Positions 17,218 through 27,490 of a stretch of 64,000 nt of DNA are shown here, in pieces. The notes under the pieces are model-generated. The model did not search any database. It saw only the letters and a program-made list of their open reading frames with translations, and was not told the DNA's origin. How positions within the stretch are numbered: position 1 is the first letter of the stretch; each line of letters opens with the position of its first letter. This stretch comes from Arthrobacter sp. NIO-1057 (lineage in GTDB: Bacteria > Actinomycetota > Actinomycetes > Actinomycetales > Micrococcaceae): positions 1 to 64,000 of the forward strand of contig NZ_FMAT01000001.1 of assembly GCF_900094805.1 (NCBI RefSeq). Direction: 5' to 3'. The translations under genes were made by a program, and so were the position numbers.

Positions 17218-18639
17218 ATGGCTGTATCGCCGCTAGCCCCGCAATGGCTGCAATTCCCCGAAAATGTAAATGCACTTCGTCAGATCGAATGGGCTTCGGG
17301 GGTTTCCCGCGAAGCTAGCGGCGAACTATCCGTTCAAGGCCTGACGGTCTCTGCCCTGGCCAAAGAATTTGGCACGCCGCTGTTTGTGCTGGACGAGAAT
17401 GACTTCCGCGCCCGCGCTCGTGGTTTTAAAGACGCCTTCGATGCAGCCTTTAAAGACCTTTGTGGGTCAGTCGACGTCTACTACGCAGGAAAAGCCTTTG
17501 TCTGCACTGAGGTAGCCCGTTGGGTCGCCGAGGAAGGCCTGCGCCTGGACACCTGCTCTGGGGGAGAACTTGCCGTGGCCAAGGCCGCCAAGATTCCGGG
17601 TGAAAACCTCTCGCTGCACGGGAACAACAAGTCCCAGGCCGAAATTATCCGCGCCCTAGAAATGGGTGTGGGGCGCATCGTGATCGACTCGCTGGACGAG
17701 CTGGAGCGCGTGATCACCCTGGCTAACGCGCTGGGGCATACCGCCGAAGTGATGCTGCGTATTACCCCCGGCGTGCACGCGTCAACCCACGAAGCGATCG
17801 CCACCGCCCATGAGGACCAGAAGTTCGGGCTGTCGATCTTGGCCGATGCCACCGGAACCTCTCCGGCGTTGCGTGCCGTGGCCCGGGCCTTGGAAGCTGA
17901 GAATGTGAACCTCTTGGGCTTGCACGCCCACATTGGTTCGCAGATTTTTGAGGCTGAAGGGTTTGCCATGGTCGCACGCACCATGCTCGGCCTGCTGGCG
18001 CAGATCCGTGAGATCCACGGCGTCGAGCTGGGCGAACTGGATCTGGGTGGCGGCTACGGTATTGCCTACACTTCTGAGGACAACCCTTCGACCCCCGCCA
18101 AGCTGGCCGGTCAGATGGCAGACGTGGTTTCGGCAACCTGCGCCGAGCTGGAATTGAGCTGCCCACGCATCTCGATCGAACCAGGCCGCGCGATCGTTGG
18201 ACCGACGACCTTCACCCTTTACGAGACAGGGGTGCGCAAGGATGTGCAGGTGGAAGATGCCACCGGAGCCCTGCACCCACGCCGTTATATTTCGGTGGAT
18301 GGTGGCATGAGCGATAACCCGCGCCCGGTGCTGTACGACGCGCAATATAACGCCGTACTTGCCAGCCGTATGACGCAAAACGACGCAATTATTTCTCGCG
18401 TAGTTGGGAAACATTGCGAGTCAGGTGACATAGTCGTGAAGGACGTTTACCTGCCCGAAGACGTGGCGGCTGGCGACTTGCTCGCCATTCCGGCCACCGG
18501 CGCTTACTGCTGGGCCCTGTCGAGCAACTACAACTACCTCACCCGCCCCGCGGTGGTAGCGGTACGCGATGGCCAAGCCCGCCTGATCGTGCGCAGGGAA
18601 ACCGAAGACGACTTGCTAGCCCGCGACATGGGAGTTTAA
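17218..18639 (+). CDS. lysA: Diaminopimelate decarboxylase
   Basis: PLP enzyme converting meso-diaminopimelate to lysine, the last step of lysine synthesis, 473 aa. The PLP lysine is K92 in YYAGKAF, followed by LDTCSGGEL. The fold-III features HIGSQIF, GGGYGI and EPGRAIVG are present in order. It starts 8 nt after argS and abuts hom, so it is part of the operon. The N-terminal 40 residues are longer than in many homologues, which is normal for actinobacteria. Confidence 0.96.
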   Translation: MAVSPLAPQWLQFPENVNALRQIEWASGVSREASGELSVQGLTVSALAKEFGTPLFVLDENDFRARARGFKDAFDAAFKDLCGSVDVYYAGKAFVCTEVARWVAEEGLRLDTCSGGELAVAKAAKIPGENLSLHGNNKSQAEIIRALEMGVGRIVIDSLDELERVITLANALGHTAEVMLRITPGVHASTHEAIATAHEDQKFGLSILADATGTSPALRAVARALEAENVNLLGLHAHIGSQIFEAEGFAMVARTMLGLLAQIREIHGVELGELDLGGGYGIAYTSEDNPSTPAKLAGQMADVVSATCAELELSCPRISIEPGRAIVGPTTFTLYETGVRKDVQVEDATGALHPRRYISVDGGMSDNPRPVLYDAQYNAVLASRMTQNDAIISRVVGKHCESGDIVVKDVYLPEDVAAGDLLAIPATGAYCWALSSNYNYLTRPAVVAVRDGQARLIVRRETEDDLLARDMGV

Positions 18640-19926
18640 TTGAGCGGCGAAAAGAACCTGAAGGTAGCCCTACTGGGTTGCGGTACGGTCGGAGCCCAGG
18701 TGGCCCGCATCTTGCTGGAAGACGCGAATGAACTGGCATCCCGTTCGGGTGCCGGACTGCAGCTGATCGGCATTGCCGTGCGCAACCTCGAATCCAAGCG
18801 CGATGTTGAGTTGCCTAAAGAGCTTTTCACCACCGACGCGCTGGGTCTGATCGAAAAAGCCGATGTGGTCATCGAATTGCTCGGTGGACTCGATCCTGCC
18901 GGGCAGTACATTGCTGCCGCCCTGGACAAGGGTGCCAGCGTGATCACTGGCAACAAGGCCCTGATTGCGCTCAAGGGTGCCGAGCTGAACGAGGTGGCCG
19001 CCCGTACCGGAGCGCAGCTGCGTTACGAAGCTGCCGTGGCCGGAGCGATCCCGATCCTGCGCCCGATTGCTGATTCGCTGGCGGGAGACCGCATCACCAA
19101 GGTCATGGGCATCGTCAACGGCACCACCAACTTCATCCTGGACGCCATGGACACCACCGGCGCGGCCTTTGATGACGTGCTGGCCCAAGCTCAGGCGCTG
19201 GGTTATGCCGAAGCCGATCCGACCGCCGACGTGGGTGGGCACGATGCCGCCGCGAAGGCCGCGATCCTTGCCTCTTTGGCCTTCCATACCAATATCTCTT
19301 CCGAGCAGGTGTCCACCGAGGGCATCACCGAGGTCACGGCCGAAGATGTGGCTGCCGCTGCCGAAGCCGGATACGTCATCAAGCTGTTGGCTATCGCCGA
19401 GCAGAGTGATGCGGGGATTTCGGTGCGCGTTTACCCATCGCTGATCGCCCGTTCCCACCCGCTAGCCACCGTTCACGGTGCGTTTAACGCGGTGTTCGTG
19501 GAAGCCGAGAACGCCGGAGATTTGATGTTCTATGGTGCCGGCGCCGGTGGCAACGCCACCGCCAGTGCCGTGATGGGCGATGTGGTGTCCGTGGCCCGAC
19601 AGATCGCCGCCGGGGCACCCCTGCCCAACGGCTCGGTGGCTCAGAGCCCCCGCATGCTGGACTTTGACGCGATCACCACACGTTACTGGATTGGCCTGTC
19701 GGTCAAGGACCAGTCCGGTGTGCTCGCAGCCATCGCCACGGTCTTCGGTGAGCATGGTGTGTCGATCCAGTCGATGAGCCAGCAGGGTGATGCTCATTCC
19801 GGTGCGCAGCTGCGCATCCTCACCCACCAGGGCACCGAATCGGCCCTGGCCAACACCGTTGAAGCCTTGAAGGCCTTGGACGCGGTGCACAGTGTTCTAT
19901 CCGTTATGCGAGTTGAAGGAAACTAA
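18640..19926 (+). CDS. hom: Homoserine dehydrogenase
   Basis: Reduces aspartate semialdehyde to homoserine at the branch to threonine and methionine. 428 aa: an N-terminal NAD(P)-binding fold ([15 protein letters not shown]), catalytic and substrate domain ([24 protein letters not shown]), and a C-terminal ACT domain (about residues 350-425, [20 protein letters not shown]) that in relatives mediates threonine feedback. The TTG start abuts the lysA stop and has GGGAG 5 nt upstream, which decides it. Translational coupling to lysA is likely. Confidence 0.96.
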   Translation: MSGEKNLKVALLGCGTVGAQVARILLEDANELASRSGAGLQLIGIAVRNLESKRDVELPKELFTTDALGLIEKADVVIELLGGLDPAGQYIAAALDKGASVITGNKALIALKGAELNEVAARTGAQLRYEAAVAGAIPILRPIADSLAGDRITKVMGIVNGTTNFILDAMDTTGAAFDDVLAQAQALGYAEADPTADVGGHDAAAKAAILASLAFHTNISSEQVSTEGITEVTAEDVAAAAEAGYVIKLLAIAEQSDAGISVRVYPSLIARSHPLATVHGAFNAVFVEAENAGDLMFYGAGAGGNATASAVMGDVVSVARQIAAGAPLPNGSVAQSPRMLDFDAITTRYWIGLSVKDQSGVLAAIATVFGEHGVSIQSMSQQGDAHSGAQLRILTHQGTESALANTVEALKALDAVHSVLSVMRVEGN

Positions 19927-19927
19927 C

Positions 19928-21028
19928 GTGGCTCACCAGTGGCGCGGAGTAATCCGCGAATATGCCGAACGCCTCCCAGTCGATGAAAACACCAAGGTCA
20001 TCACCTTGGGCGAGGGTGGCACCCCGTTGGTGTTCGCACCGGCCCTTTCGCAGCTCACCGGCAACGAGGTGTACCTGAAGGTTGAGGGGATGAACCCTAC
20101 CGGGTCCTTCAAGGACCGTGGCATGACCATGGCGATGACCGCGGCAGTAGCTGCGGGCGCCAAGGCTGTGGTGTGCGCTTCCACCGGTAATACCTCGGCC
20201 TCGGCCGCAGCCTACGCCACCCAGGCCGGGCTGAAGTGTGCCGTGCTGGTTCCGGATGGCAAGATCTCCATGGGCAAGCTTTCCCAGGCTATTGCCCATG
20301 GCGCGGACATCATCCAGATCGACGGCAACTTTGATAACTGCCTCGAAGTGGCCCGCAAGCTCTCGGAAAACTACCCGGTCTTCCTGGTGAACTCGGTGAA
20401 CCCGGCCCGTATCCAGGGACAGAAGACCGGCGCCTTCGAGGTTGTCGACTTCCTGGGCGACGCCCCGGATTACCACCTGCTGCCAGTGGGCAACGCCGGT
20501 AATATCACCGCCTACTGGAAGGGCTACAAGGAGTACTCCTCCAAGTGGACCAACGAGGCCGGCAAGGAACTGGAACCGGTGTCCACGAAGAACCCGATCA
20601 TGTGGGGCTTCCAGGCTGAAGGTGCGGCTCCGATCGTTGCCGGTCACCCGATCACCGAACCAGATACCATCGCCACCGCCATCCGCATCGGCAACCCAGC
20701 CTCCTGGGAGCAGGCCGAAGCTGCCCGCGATGAGTCCGGCGGTCAGATTGATTCGGTGTCCGATGAGCAGATCCTTGAAGCGCACCGCTGGCTTTCGAGC
20801 CGCGAAGGCGTGTTTGTGGAGCCAGCCTCGGCGGCCGGTGTAGCTGGTCTGCTTAAGCACCACGCCGCCGGCAATGTGCCAACGGGCAAGAAGATCGTGA
20901 TCACCGTAACCGGTCACGGCCTCAAGGACCCAGACTGGGCGCTGAAGCAGGCCGATGGTTCTGCGGTAGCACCAAAGAAGGTGGCCTTCGACGTGGTCGA
21001 GGTTGCTGGCGCACTGGGCCTAGCCTAG
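19928..21028 (+). CDS. thrC: Threonine synthase
   Basis: PLP-dependent enzyme making threonine from O-phosphohomoserine, 366 aa. The PLP lysine is K62 in [24 protein letters not shown] is the phosphate-binding region. The GTG start one base after the hom stop is preceded by GAAGGA (19915-19920), and the protein begins [11 protein letters not shown] as in actinobacterial homologues. An upstream extension inside hom is open but not supported. A complex hairpin follows before thrB. Confidence 0.95.
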   Translation: MAHQWRGVIREYAERLPVDENTKVITLGEGGTPLVFAPALSQLTGNEVYLKVEGMNPTGSFKDRGMTMAMTAAVAAGAKAVVCASTGNTSASAAAYATQAGLKCAVLVPDGKISMGKLSQAIAHGADIIQIDGNFDNCLEVARKLSENYPVFLVNSVNPARIQGQKTGAFEVVDFLGDAPDYHLLPVGNAGNITAYWKGYKEYSSKWTNEAGKELEPVSTKNPIMWGFQAEGAAPIVAGHPITEPDTIATAIRIGNPASWEQAEAARDESGGQIDSVSDEQILEAHRWLSSREGVFVEPASAAGVAGLLKHHAAGNVPTGKKIVITVTGHGLKDPDWALKQADGSAVAPKKVAFDVVEVAGALGLA

Positions 21029-21056
21029 AAGCATTAGCCGGAACTCCCGGCATGTC

Positions 21057-21118
21057 ACGGCCCGCCGGGTACGGACGGTGATCCGCCTGCCGGATCCAGC
21101 GTTCGCACGGCGGGCCGT
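21057..21118 (+). other. Compound stem-loop between thrC and thrB
   Basis: Outer 10-bp stem, 21057-21066 (ACGGCCCGCC) with 21109-21118, enclosing an inner 6-bp stem GATCCG (21080-21085) with CGGATC (21091-21096). No U-run follows. It lies 28 nt after the thrC stop in the 170-nt gap before thrB, so it may act as partial terminator or attenuate thrB relative to the upstream genes. Confidence 0.6.
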
Positions 21119-21198
21119 AGTCCATTAACCTTTGACCTAGCTTTTGCATTAGCTTTTGAGCTGTTTAACTTTTGAGTAGTTCTGACACTGAAGGAACC

Positions 21199-22131
21199 AT
21201 GACCGCGCAGATCGCCCTCGGCCAGCACCTGATCGTTTGCCCTCCCGCCACCACGGCCAACCTCGGCCCGGGTTTTGACTCGCTCGGGTTGGCGTTGGAG
21301 TACCGGGACCGTCTTGAGGTGCGCACCGCCGAAACGAGCAGTGTGCAGATTGTGGGGCAGGGGGCCGAAGAGCTGCCCAAGGATGAATCGCACCTGATCA
21401 TCAAGGAAATGCACCGCTACTGGGCCAAGGCTGGTTTTGAGCCGGTCGGGGTGCAATTGCTGGCCCACAATAACATTCCACATGCTCGCGGCATGGGTTC
21501 CTCCGCGGCGGCCATTGTGGCCGCCTATGCGGCAGCCGACGCGTTGTTGCCCGAAGCTTCCCGTGGGGGGATTGAAGCGGTCTTCCAAGCGGCCGCGGCC
21601 TGGGAAGGACACCCGGATAATGTGGCACCGGCAGTTTTTGGCGGCCTGAGCATTTCCTCCACCAATGCCGATGGCAGCTTTGATTCGGTGCAGGTGCCAC
21701 TGCATCAGGATTTGCGTGCGGTGTTGGCTATTCCTTCTAATGGGTTGTCCACCGAGGTGGCGCGCGGTGCGTTGCCAGCCCAGGTAGATCACGCGATCGC
21801 CGCCGCCAATAGTGCCAGCGCGGCACTGCTGATTCACGCGTTGAGCAATGATCCTTCCGTCTTGTTGGCGGGCACCAAGGATTACCTGCACCAGGATTAT
21901 CGGGCAGCTTCCATGCCGGAAAGTGCTGCGCTGATTGCAACGCTACGTGAGGCTGGATACGCCGCGGTAGTATCAGGGGCCGGTCCGACCGTATTGACCT
22001 TGGTTTCCTCTGAGGCTCAAGTGGAAGCGGTGCTGGCAAAAATTGGAGAATTTTCAGCGAATTCAACGGTGTCGTGGCAGGGGCAAGTTCCCCTGCTGGC
22101 GGCTAACGGTGTTACAGTAGAAGAGCTGTAA
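21199..22131 (+). CDS. thrB: Homoserine kinase
   Basis: GHMP-family kinase phosphorylating homoserine, the step before ThrC, 310 aa. PPATTANLGPGFDSLG is the N-terminal signature; the ATP loop is GMGSSAAAIVAAYAA from about residue 98; the C-terminal GAGPTVL is also typical. The ATG has AAGGA close upstream (about 4 nt); an in-frame TTG nine codons earlier lacks a ribosome site. Its stop codon is buried in a 9-bp palindrome (22109-22134). Confidence 0.94.
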   Translation: MTAQIALGQHLIVCPPATTANLGPGFDSLGLALEYRDRLEVRTAETSSVQIVGQGAEELPKDESHLIIKEMHRYWAKAGFEPVGVQLLAHNNIPHARGMGSSAAAIVAAYAAADALLPEASRGGIEAVFQAAAAWEGHPDNVAPAVFGGLSISSTNADGSFDSVQVPLHQDLRAVLAIPSNGLSTEVARGALPAQVDHAIAAANSASAALLIHALSNDPSVLLAGTKDYLHQDYRAASMPESAALIATLREAGYAAVVSGAGPTVLTLVSSEAQVEAVLAKIGEFSANSTVSWQGQVPLLAANGVTVEEL

Positions 22132-22134
22132 CAC
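22109..22134 (+). other. Hairpin spanning the thrB stop codon
   Basis: Perfect 9-bp inverted repeat GTGTTACAG (22109-22117) / CTGTAACAC (22126-22134) with an 8-nt loop; the thrB TAA lies inside the right arm. No T-run follows. It could be a transcript 3'-end structure or a protein-binding palindrome for whatever controls rho. Confidence 0.6.
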
Positions 22135-22466
22135 TATGGCAGGCCGGATTACTGGGTAGTTACCCGGTTCAAATCCCTTTTGGCCAGTGTTGATGCGGAT
22201 AAGTTCGGTTCTTGAACCCCACTTCATCCGTCCAGTCGTTCCGGATCTCCTGCCGTTCGCAGCACCATTGATATCCCACATTCATGCACAGCCTCGTGCC
22301 GTCGAGATATCAGTTTCCTTATATCCACCGCAGTTTAGTGCCCGGAATTTGCCAGGCTCGCTCGGTGGAGCATGGAGCAGCCATGAATCTTAGGCTGTTG
22401 CACAGTATTTACGGCACAGTGGACCTGCTACGAAGCGGCCCATCCTACGAGTCAGAAGGAACTTTC
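22135..22466 (+). other. Long untranslated leader/promoter region before rho
   Basis: 332 nt with no convincing gene. A frame from an ATG at 22190 runs to 22393 but its codons look random. The frame of rho is open back to 22284 without a ribosome site. A promoter for rho must lie here or upstream, but no clear -35/-10 pair could be chosen. Long leaders are known for rho in other bacteria, where Rho autoregulates its own transcription; the same is possible here. Confidence 0.45.
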
Positions 22467-24659
22467 GTGACCGAAACCACGAGCCTCAACGAAGGCGTGG
22501 ACACCAAGACTTCCGAAACCAAGAGCGCCGGTCTGGCCTCTTTGAAGATGACCCAGCTCCAGCAGCTGGCCTCACAGCTGGGTATTACCGGCGGATCGCG
22601 CATGCGCAAGGCCGACCTGGTCAAGGCCATCGGTGATCATCAGCGTGGTGGCTCGGTAGCTGCCAAGGACGCAAAGGCCACCAAGGCAGCTACGGCGCCT
22701 AAGGCTGAAGCCGAGGCCGCTGCAGCACCAGCTGAGCAGCCAAAAGAAACCAAGGCTCGCGCCCGTCGCGCACCCAAGGCTGCCGCCAAGGTTGAGACCG
22801 AAGCAGCTCCTGAGGCTCAGCCAGCCGAGAAAGCTCCGGCAGTTACCGAGGCCCCTGCCGCGGAGTCAAAGCCTGCACGCACCCGTCGCCCATCGCGTCG
22901 CGTCACCGATTCGGGTAAGGCTCCGGTAGCCACCGAAGCGAAGGTCGAAGCACCGGCTGAAGCCACCGAAACCGAAGCTGCCCCAGCGCAGCAGAAGCCA
23001 GCACGGGCACGTCGCAACGCTAAGAAGGTCGAGCCAGCCACCGAGCAGCCTGCTCAGGGCACCGAGCCAAAGGCTGAGAACGCCGAGAACAACGGCGAGA
23101 ACACTGGCGAAGCTCGTGAAGAGCGTCGCGAGCGCAATACCAACCGCCGCGAGCGCAACAACCGTCGTGAACGCAACAACGACCGCAATGAGCGCAATAA
23201 TGACCGCGCCGAGCGCAACGACCGTGGCGAGGGGAACGAGTCGGAAAACAGTGGCGAGGCTCGTGAAGAGCGTCGCGAGCGCAATACCAACCGTCGTGAG
23301 CGCAATAATGACCGCAATAACGACCGCAACGAGTCCGGCGAGAACGAGGGCGGCGAGGAGCGCAACGAGCGGAACAACGATCGTAATGATCGCAACAACC
23401 GTCGTGAGCGCAACAATGACCGCAACGATCGCAATAACCGTCGCGAGCGCAACAATGACCGCAACAACCGCAACCGCCGCAACCGCCGTGATGACGACGA
23501 GCCGCAGCTGAGCGAAGATGATGTCGTGTTGCCAATCGCCGGTATCTTGGACGTGCTGGAGAACTACGCGTTCGTCCGCACCTCCGGCTACCTGCCAGGT
23601 CCAAACGACGTGTACGTCACCCTGGGTCAGGTCAAGAAGTACAACCTGCGCAAGGGCGATGCCATCGTTGGCGCCATCCGCCAGCCACGTGAGGGTGAAA
23701 CCCCTAACCCACGCCAGAAGTTCAACGCCCTGGTGCAGCTGACCTCCGTCAACGGAAAGAAGCCAGAAGACAACCGCGAACGCGTTGAGTTCAACAAGCT
23801 GGTACCGCTGTACCCCACCGAGCGTCTGCGCCTGGAAACCGATCCGAAGCTGGTCGGCCCACGCGTGATCGACCTGGTTTCCCCGATCGGTAAGGGCCAG
23901 CGTGGTCTGATCGTTTCGCCTCCTAAGGCCGGTAAGACCCTGATCCTGCAGGCGATCGCCAACGCGATCACCATCAACAACCCAGAAGTACACCTGATGA
24001 TGGTGCTGGTTGATGAGCGTCCCGAAGAAGTCACCGACATGCAGCGCACCGTCAAGGGCGAGGTCATTGCCTCGACCTTCGACCGCCCAGCTGATGATCA
24101 CACCACCGTAGCCGAACTGGCCATTGAGCGCGCCAAGCGCCTGGTGGAAATGGGCATGGACGTGGTCGTGCTACTGGACTCGATGACCCGTCTGGGCCGT
24201 GCCTACAACCTCTCGGCCCCAGCCTCGGGTCGTATCCTCTCCGGTGGTGTGGATTCAGCGGCACTGTACCCACCAAAGCGTTTCTTTGGTGCTGCCCGCA
24301 ACATCGAAAACGGTGGCTCGCTGACCATCCTGGCCACCGCACTGGTGGAGACCGGATCCAAGATGGACGAGGTCATCTTTGAAGAATTCAAGGGCACCGG
24401 CAACATGGAATTGCGCCTGAGCCGTCAGCTGGCTGAGAAGCGCATCTTCCCAGCGGTGGATGTCAATGCATCCTCCACTCGCCGTGAAGAGGCCCTGATG
24501 AGTGCCGAAGAAGTACGCATCATGTGGCGTCTGCGTCGTATGCTTTCGGGCATTGACCCACAGCAGGCTCTGGAAGTGCTCACCGGTAAGATTCGTGAAA
24601 CCGAATCCAACGCAGAATTCTTGATGCTGGTCAACAAGACCACTCCTAACAAGGATTAG
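22467..24659 (+). CDS. rho: Transcription termination factor Rho with large disordered insertion
   Basis: Hexameric RNA-dependent ATPase that ends transcription, 730 aa from the GTG chosen because AGAAGGA lies 6 nt upstream. N-terminal SAP-like helix bundle (about 28-52), then an Ala/Pro/Glu/Lys-rich stretch and an Arg/Asn/Glu/Asp-rich insertion (about residues 210-345, built from RRERNN and DRNERNN units), then the RNA-binding cold-shock-like domain (from about 350) and the RecA-like motor with Walker A SPPKAGKT (about 484-491) and [10 protein letters not shown]. Such insertions are known in actinobacterial Rho and increase RNA binding; here it is long and repetitive at DNA level too. Confidence 0.97.
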   Translation: MTETTSLNEGVDTKTSETKSAGLASLKMTQLQQLASQLGITGGSRMRKADLVKAIGDHQRGGSVAAKDAKATKAATAPKAEAEAAAAPAEQPKETKARARRAPKAAAKVETEAAPEAQPAEKAPAVTEAPAAESKPARTRRPSRRVTDSGKAPVATEAKVEAPAEATETEAAPAQQKPARARRNAKKVEPATEQPAQGTEPKAENAENNGENTGEAREERRERNTNRRERNNRRERNNDRNERNNDRAERNDRGEGNESENSGEAREERRERNTNRRERNNDRNNDRNESGENEGGEERNERNNDRNDRNNRRERNNDRNDRNNRRERNNDRNNRNRRNRRDDDEPQLSEDDVVLPIAGILDVLENYAFVRTSGYLPGPNDVYVTLGQVKKYNLRKGDAIVGAIRQPREGETPNPRQKFNALVQLTSVNGKKPEDNRERVEFNKLVPLYPTERLRLETDPKLVGPRVIDLVSPIGKGQRGLIVSPPKAGKTLILQAIANAITINNPEVHLMMVLVDERPEEVTDMQRTVKGEVIASTFDRPADDHTTVAELAIERAKRLVEMGMDVVVLLDSMTRLGRAYNLSAPASGRILSGGVDSAALYPPKRFFGAARNIENGGSLTILATALVETGSKMDEVIFEEFKGTGNMELRLSRQLAEKRIFPAVDVNASSTRREEALMSAEEVRIMWRLRRMLSGIDPQQALEVLTGKIRETESNAEFLMLVNKTTPNKD
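23106..23500 (+). repeat. Imperfect tandem repeats coding the Rho Arg/Asn insertion
   Basis: Low-complexity coding repeats of 9-15 nt units (cgcaacaatgaccgc, cgtcgtgagcgcaac and variants). A unit of about 45 bp coding [19 protein letters not shown] occurs twice, near 23106 and near 23253, 147 bp apart, with only silent or near-silent changes. All unit lengths are multiples of three, so the frame is kept; such a tract is expected to vary in length between strains. Confidence 0.85.
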
Positions 24660-24673
24660 CACCCCTACCCGCC

Positions 24674-24719
24674 ATGGCGTCCAGCTAGCTTGCCCTCGTG
24701 GAAGCTGGCTGGACGCCAT
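24674..24719 (+). terminator. Strong hairpin after rho
   Basis: 18-bp stem (24674-24691 with 24702-24719) with a single G-U pair and a 10-nt loop, 14 nt after the rho stop. No U-run follows (CGGCGCG). Probably the 3' end of the rho mRNA. Confidence 0.75.
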
Positions 24720-24745
24720 CGGCGCGTAGTGACCCAAGCACCGAC

Positions 24746-24797
24746 TAGAATTTAGAACAGCTGCCCGTAATGCCACTGTGGCATCACTGCGCGGGCA
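24746..24797 (+). promoter_or_regulatory. Putative prfA promoter and leader stem-loop
   Basis: TAGAAT (24746-24751) is a good -10 hexamer; no clear -35 is seen. Downstream, arms TGCCCG (24762-24767) and CGGGCA (24792-24797) enclose a near-perfect palindrome ATGCCAC-T-GTGGCAT (24770-24784). The structure ends 24 nt before the prfA ATG and would lie in the 5' untranslated region. Confidence 0.45.
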
Positions 24798-24821
24798 CCG
24801 CCGAGAAGGAAGCACACCACC

Positions 24822-25895
24822 ATGTTCGAATCCGTTAAATCGCTACTAGAAGAGCATGCGCAGATCCAGGCACAGCTCTCGGATCCGGCGGTGTACGCCG
24901 ATCAGGCGCTGGCGCGCAAGCTCGGTCGCCGCTCCGCGCAACTCAACGGCATCGTTGAAGCCTACAACCGCTGGCACACCGCCACCGAAGATCTGGAAGC
25001 TGCCCAAGAAATGGCAGATGAAGACCCAGATTTTGCCGAGGAAGTAGAAACCCTCACCGCAGCTTTGCCAGAACTGCAAGAAAAGCTGCGTCGCCTGTTG
25101 ATCCCACGCGATGAGAATGATGCGCGTGATGTCATCCTCGAAGTTAAGGGTGGTGAAGGTGGCGATGAGGCAGCACTGTTCGCTGCTGACCTGTTGCGCA
25201 TGTACACCCGTTATGCTGAGCACAAGGGCTGGAAGGTGGAGATGATCTCCTTCAACGAGTCCGACCTCGGCGGTTACAAGGATGCCCAGGTGGCCATCAA
25301 GGGCAAGTCGAATGACCCAGCAGAGGGCGTCTACGCGCAGCTGAAGTTTGAGGGTGGCGTGCACCGTGTGCAGCGTGTGCCGGTCACCGAATCCCAGGGC
25401 CGTATCCACACCTCGGCCGCCGGCGTACTGGTACTGCCAGAAGTTGACGAGCCAGAAGAAGTCGAGATCCACCAGAACGATCTGAAGATTGACGTCTACC
25501 GCTCCTCGGGTCCTGGCGGCCAGTCCGTGAACACCACCGACTCCGCGGTCCGCATTACCCACATGCCTACCGGCATTGTGGTGGCCATGCAGAACGAAAA
25601 GTCACAGATCCAGAACCGTGAAGCCGCCATGCGCGTGCTGCGTTCGCGCCTGCTGGCCCACCAGCAGGAACAGATCGACGCAGAAAACTCGGCCCAGCGT
25701 GCCAGCCAGATCCGCACCATGGACCGTTCCGAACGCATCCGCACCTACAACTACCCGGAAAACCGCATCGCCGATCACCGTACTGGGTACAAGGCCTACA
25801 ACCTGGATGCTGTCATGGACGGCGACCTGCAGCCGGTCATCGAATCCTGCATCAAGATGGACGAAGAAGAGCGCCTGGCAGCGCTGGGCGAGTAA
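24822..25895 (+). CDS. prfA: Peptide chain release factor 1
   Basis: Recognises UAA/UAG at the ribosome and triggers peptide release, 357 aa. The GGQ motif is G232-G233-Q234 in [20 protein letters not shown]; the glutamine is the site methylated by PrmC, whose gene follows 8 nt later, identifying this as RF1 rather than RF2. No programmed frameshift is present. GAAGGA lies about 10 nt before the ATG. Confidence 0.96.
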   Translation: MFESVKSLLEEHAQIQAQLSDPAVYADQALARKLGRRSAQLNGIVEAYNRWHTATEDLEAAQEMADEDPDFAEEVETLTAALPELQEKLRRLLIPRDENDARDVILEVKGGEGGDEAALFAADLLRMYTRYAEHKGWKVEMISFNESDLGGYKDAQVAIKGKSNDPAEGVYAQLKFEGGVHRVQRVPVTESQGRIHTSAAGVLVLPEVDEPEEVEIHQNDLKIDVYRSSGPGGQSVNTTDSAVRITHMPTGIVVAMQNEKSQIQNREAAMRVLRSRLLAHQQEQIDAENSAQRASQIRTMDRSERIRTYNYPENRIADHRTGYKAYNLDAVMDGDLQPVIESCIKMDEEERLAALGE

Positions 25896-25903
25896 GTACC
25901 GCC

Positions 25904-26794
25904 TTGGAAACACTGTCGGCCGTTCGCTTAGCCGCGATCACGGCACTGGCCAACGCCGGGGTGCCAAGCCCCGGCGTTGATGCCGACCTTTTGCTCTGCC
26001 ACGTGCTGGGCATTACCCGTTCCGAGCTGAAATTGCGCGAGCTGCGTGGGGATAGCTTTGGTGGCGATGAGCGTGCACAATTCACCGAATTGGTGGCTGC
26101 CCGTCGTACCCGGATTCCCTTGCAACACCTGACCGGTCTGGCTTACTTCCGCTACCTTGAGCTCAAGGTCGGTCCGGGGGTCTTTACCCCGCGGCCCGAA
26201 ACCGAAACCGTGGTCCAGCTGGGCCTCGACTTTATTGCCGAACAAGGCCTTGACGAGCCTGCCTGCATTGACCTGTGTGCCGGTTCTGGGGCGATTGCTG
26301 CCGCACTGGCCAGTGAGGTGCCCGGCTCCAAGGTGTGGGCCGTGGAGCTTTCGGATCAAGCCATCGGTTATACCCGAAGCAATTGCGAACCCCACGGGGT
26401 CACGGTATTGCACCAGGACGCCACTGGCGTGCCGGTGGAATTCGAAGGCACCATGGACCTGGTGATTTCTAACCCGCCGTACATCCCGCCCAATGCGATT
26501 CCGCGCGAGGCTGAAGTGCGAGACCACGATCCGCAGATGGCACTGTATGGACTGGGGGAAGATGGTTTGCAGATTCCGCGAGCCATTAGTGCCCAAGCCA
26601 TGAAGTTATTGCGCCCTGGCGGATACTTTGTGATGGAACACGCTGAAGTGCAGGAAGCTTCCGCAGCGCAGATGCTGCGCGATGCTGGATTTGAGCGCGT
26701 CACAGGCCATCAAGATTTGACCGGAAGGGCGCGTGCGACCTCCGGCTACGCACGACACCGAGAACCAGTACCACCGACGATGCACCACGCATGA
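25904..26794 (+). CDS. prmC: Release factor glutamine N5-methyltransferase
   Basis: SAM-dependent enzyme methylating the GGQ glutamine of release factors, 296 aa. The catalytic NPPY is residues 190-193; the SAM-binding DLCAGSGAIAAAL lies upstream; an N-terminal helical domain of about 90 aa precedes them, as usual. The start is TTG, 8 nt after prfA, with no better alternative nearby. Operon with prfA is clear. Confidence 0.94.
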   Translation: METLSAVRLAAITALANAGVPSPGVDADLLLCHVLGITRSELKLRELRGDSFGGDERAQFTELVAARRTRIPLQHLTGLAYFRYLELKVGPGVFTPRPETETVVQLGLDFIAEQGLDEPACIDLCAGSGAIAAALASEVPGSKVWAVELSDQAIGYTRSNCEPHGVTVLHQDATGVPVEFEGTMDLVISNPPYIPPNAIPREAEVRDHDPQMALYGLGEDGLQIPRAISAQAMKLLRPGGYFVMEHAEVQEASAAQMLRDAGFERVTGHQDLTGRARATSGYARHREPVPPTMHHA

Positions 26795-26806
26795 AAGAAT
26801 GATCCC

Positions 26807-27490
26807 GTGAGCACAAGATTTTTGGTAAGCAACGAGCAGGAACACGAAGCAGGCCTCACCGCGGCTAAAGCTGCCTTGGCAGAGAAAAGATGCATCGTCT
26901 TGCCCACCGACACGGTGTACGGGATTGGCGCTGATGCCTTTAGCGCTCAGGGCGTGGCAATGCTGCTGGCCGCCAAGGGACGCGGTCGCTCCATGCCGCC
27001 ACCGGTACTGATCGCCCAGAGTGCCACCATGGACGGCCTGGCCCGTGATATTCCGGATGCTGCCCGCAAATTAGCTGACGCGTTTTGGCCTGGCGGGTTG
27101 ACCTTGATCTTGCAGGCTCAGCCTTCACTGACCTGGGATCTAGGGGAGACCCGGGGAACCGTTGGATTGCGCGTACCCAATGATGACACCGCCCTAGAAC
27201 TCCTCCGCGAGACCGGTCCCTTGGCCGTGTCTTCGGCCAATCGCTCCGGGCAACCGGCGGCCCTCGACGTTGATTCGGCCATGGAACAGCTCGGCGAATC
27301 CGTCGACGTGTATCTTGATGGTGGCTCGCGGGGCGAAGATCCTACCCAGGCGTTGCCCTCAACGATTATCGATTGCACCGGGGAGCATCTCAAGGTTGTT
27401 CGTGCTGGCGCGATTTCCATCGAAGAGTTGCGCGTGGTCGTTCCTGAAGTGCTCGACTTGGGACAGGGTGCCCCAGGCCAGGACGCATGA
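26807..27490 (+). CDS. Sua5/YciO/YrdC threonylcarbamoyl-AMP synthase
   Basis: Makes threonylcarbamoyl-AMP from threonine, bicarbonate and ATP for the t6A modification of tRNAs reading ANN codons. At 227 aa it is a YrdC-type single domain without the Sua5 C-terminal domain. Motifs PTDTVYGIGADAF, LAAKGRG, FWPGGLTLIL, VGLRVPNDDTALELL and SSANRSGQPA are in order. GTG start; the 3' end overlaps the next gene by 4 nt (ATGA). Same neighbourhood as Rv1301 in M. tuberculosis. Confidence 0.92.
   Translation: MSTRFLVSNEQEHEAGLTAAKAALAEKRCIVLPTDTVYGIGADAFSAQGVAMLLAAKGRGRSMPPPVLIAQSATMDGLARDIPDAARKLADAFWPGGLTLILQAQPSLTWDLGETRGTVGLRVPNDDTALELLRETGPLAVSSANRSGQPAALDVDSAMEQLGESVDVYLDGGSRGEDPTQALPSTIIDCTGEHLKVVRAGAISIEELRVVVPEVLDLGQGAPGQDA

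Noticed and set aside
23106-23500. Short repeats that could suggest a CRISPR array
   Set aside because: The repeats are contiguous, imperfect, in-frame coding units of Rho with no unique spacers and no cas genes nearby.
22866-24101. 411-codon minus-strand frame with a Val/Ile/Ala-rich apparently membrane-like part
   Set aside because: The hydrophobic run is the antisense of the Asn/Arg repeats of rho, an artefact of composition.
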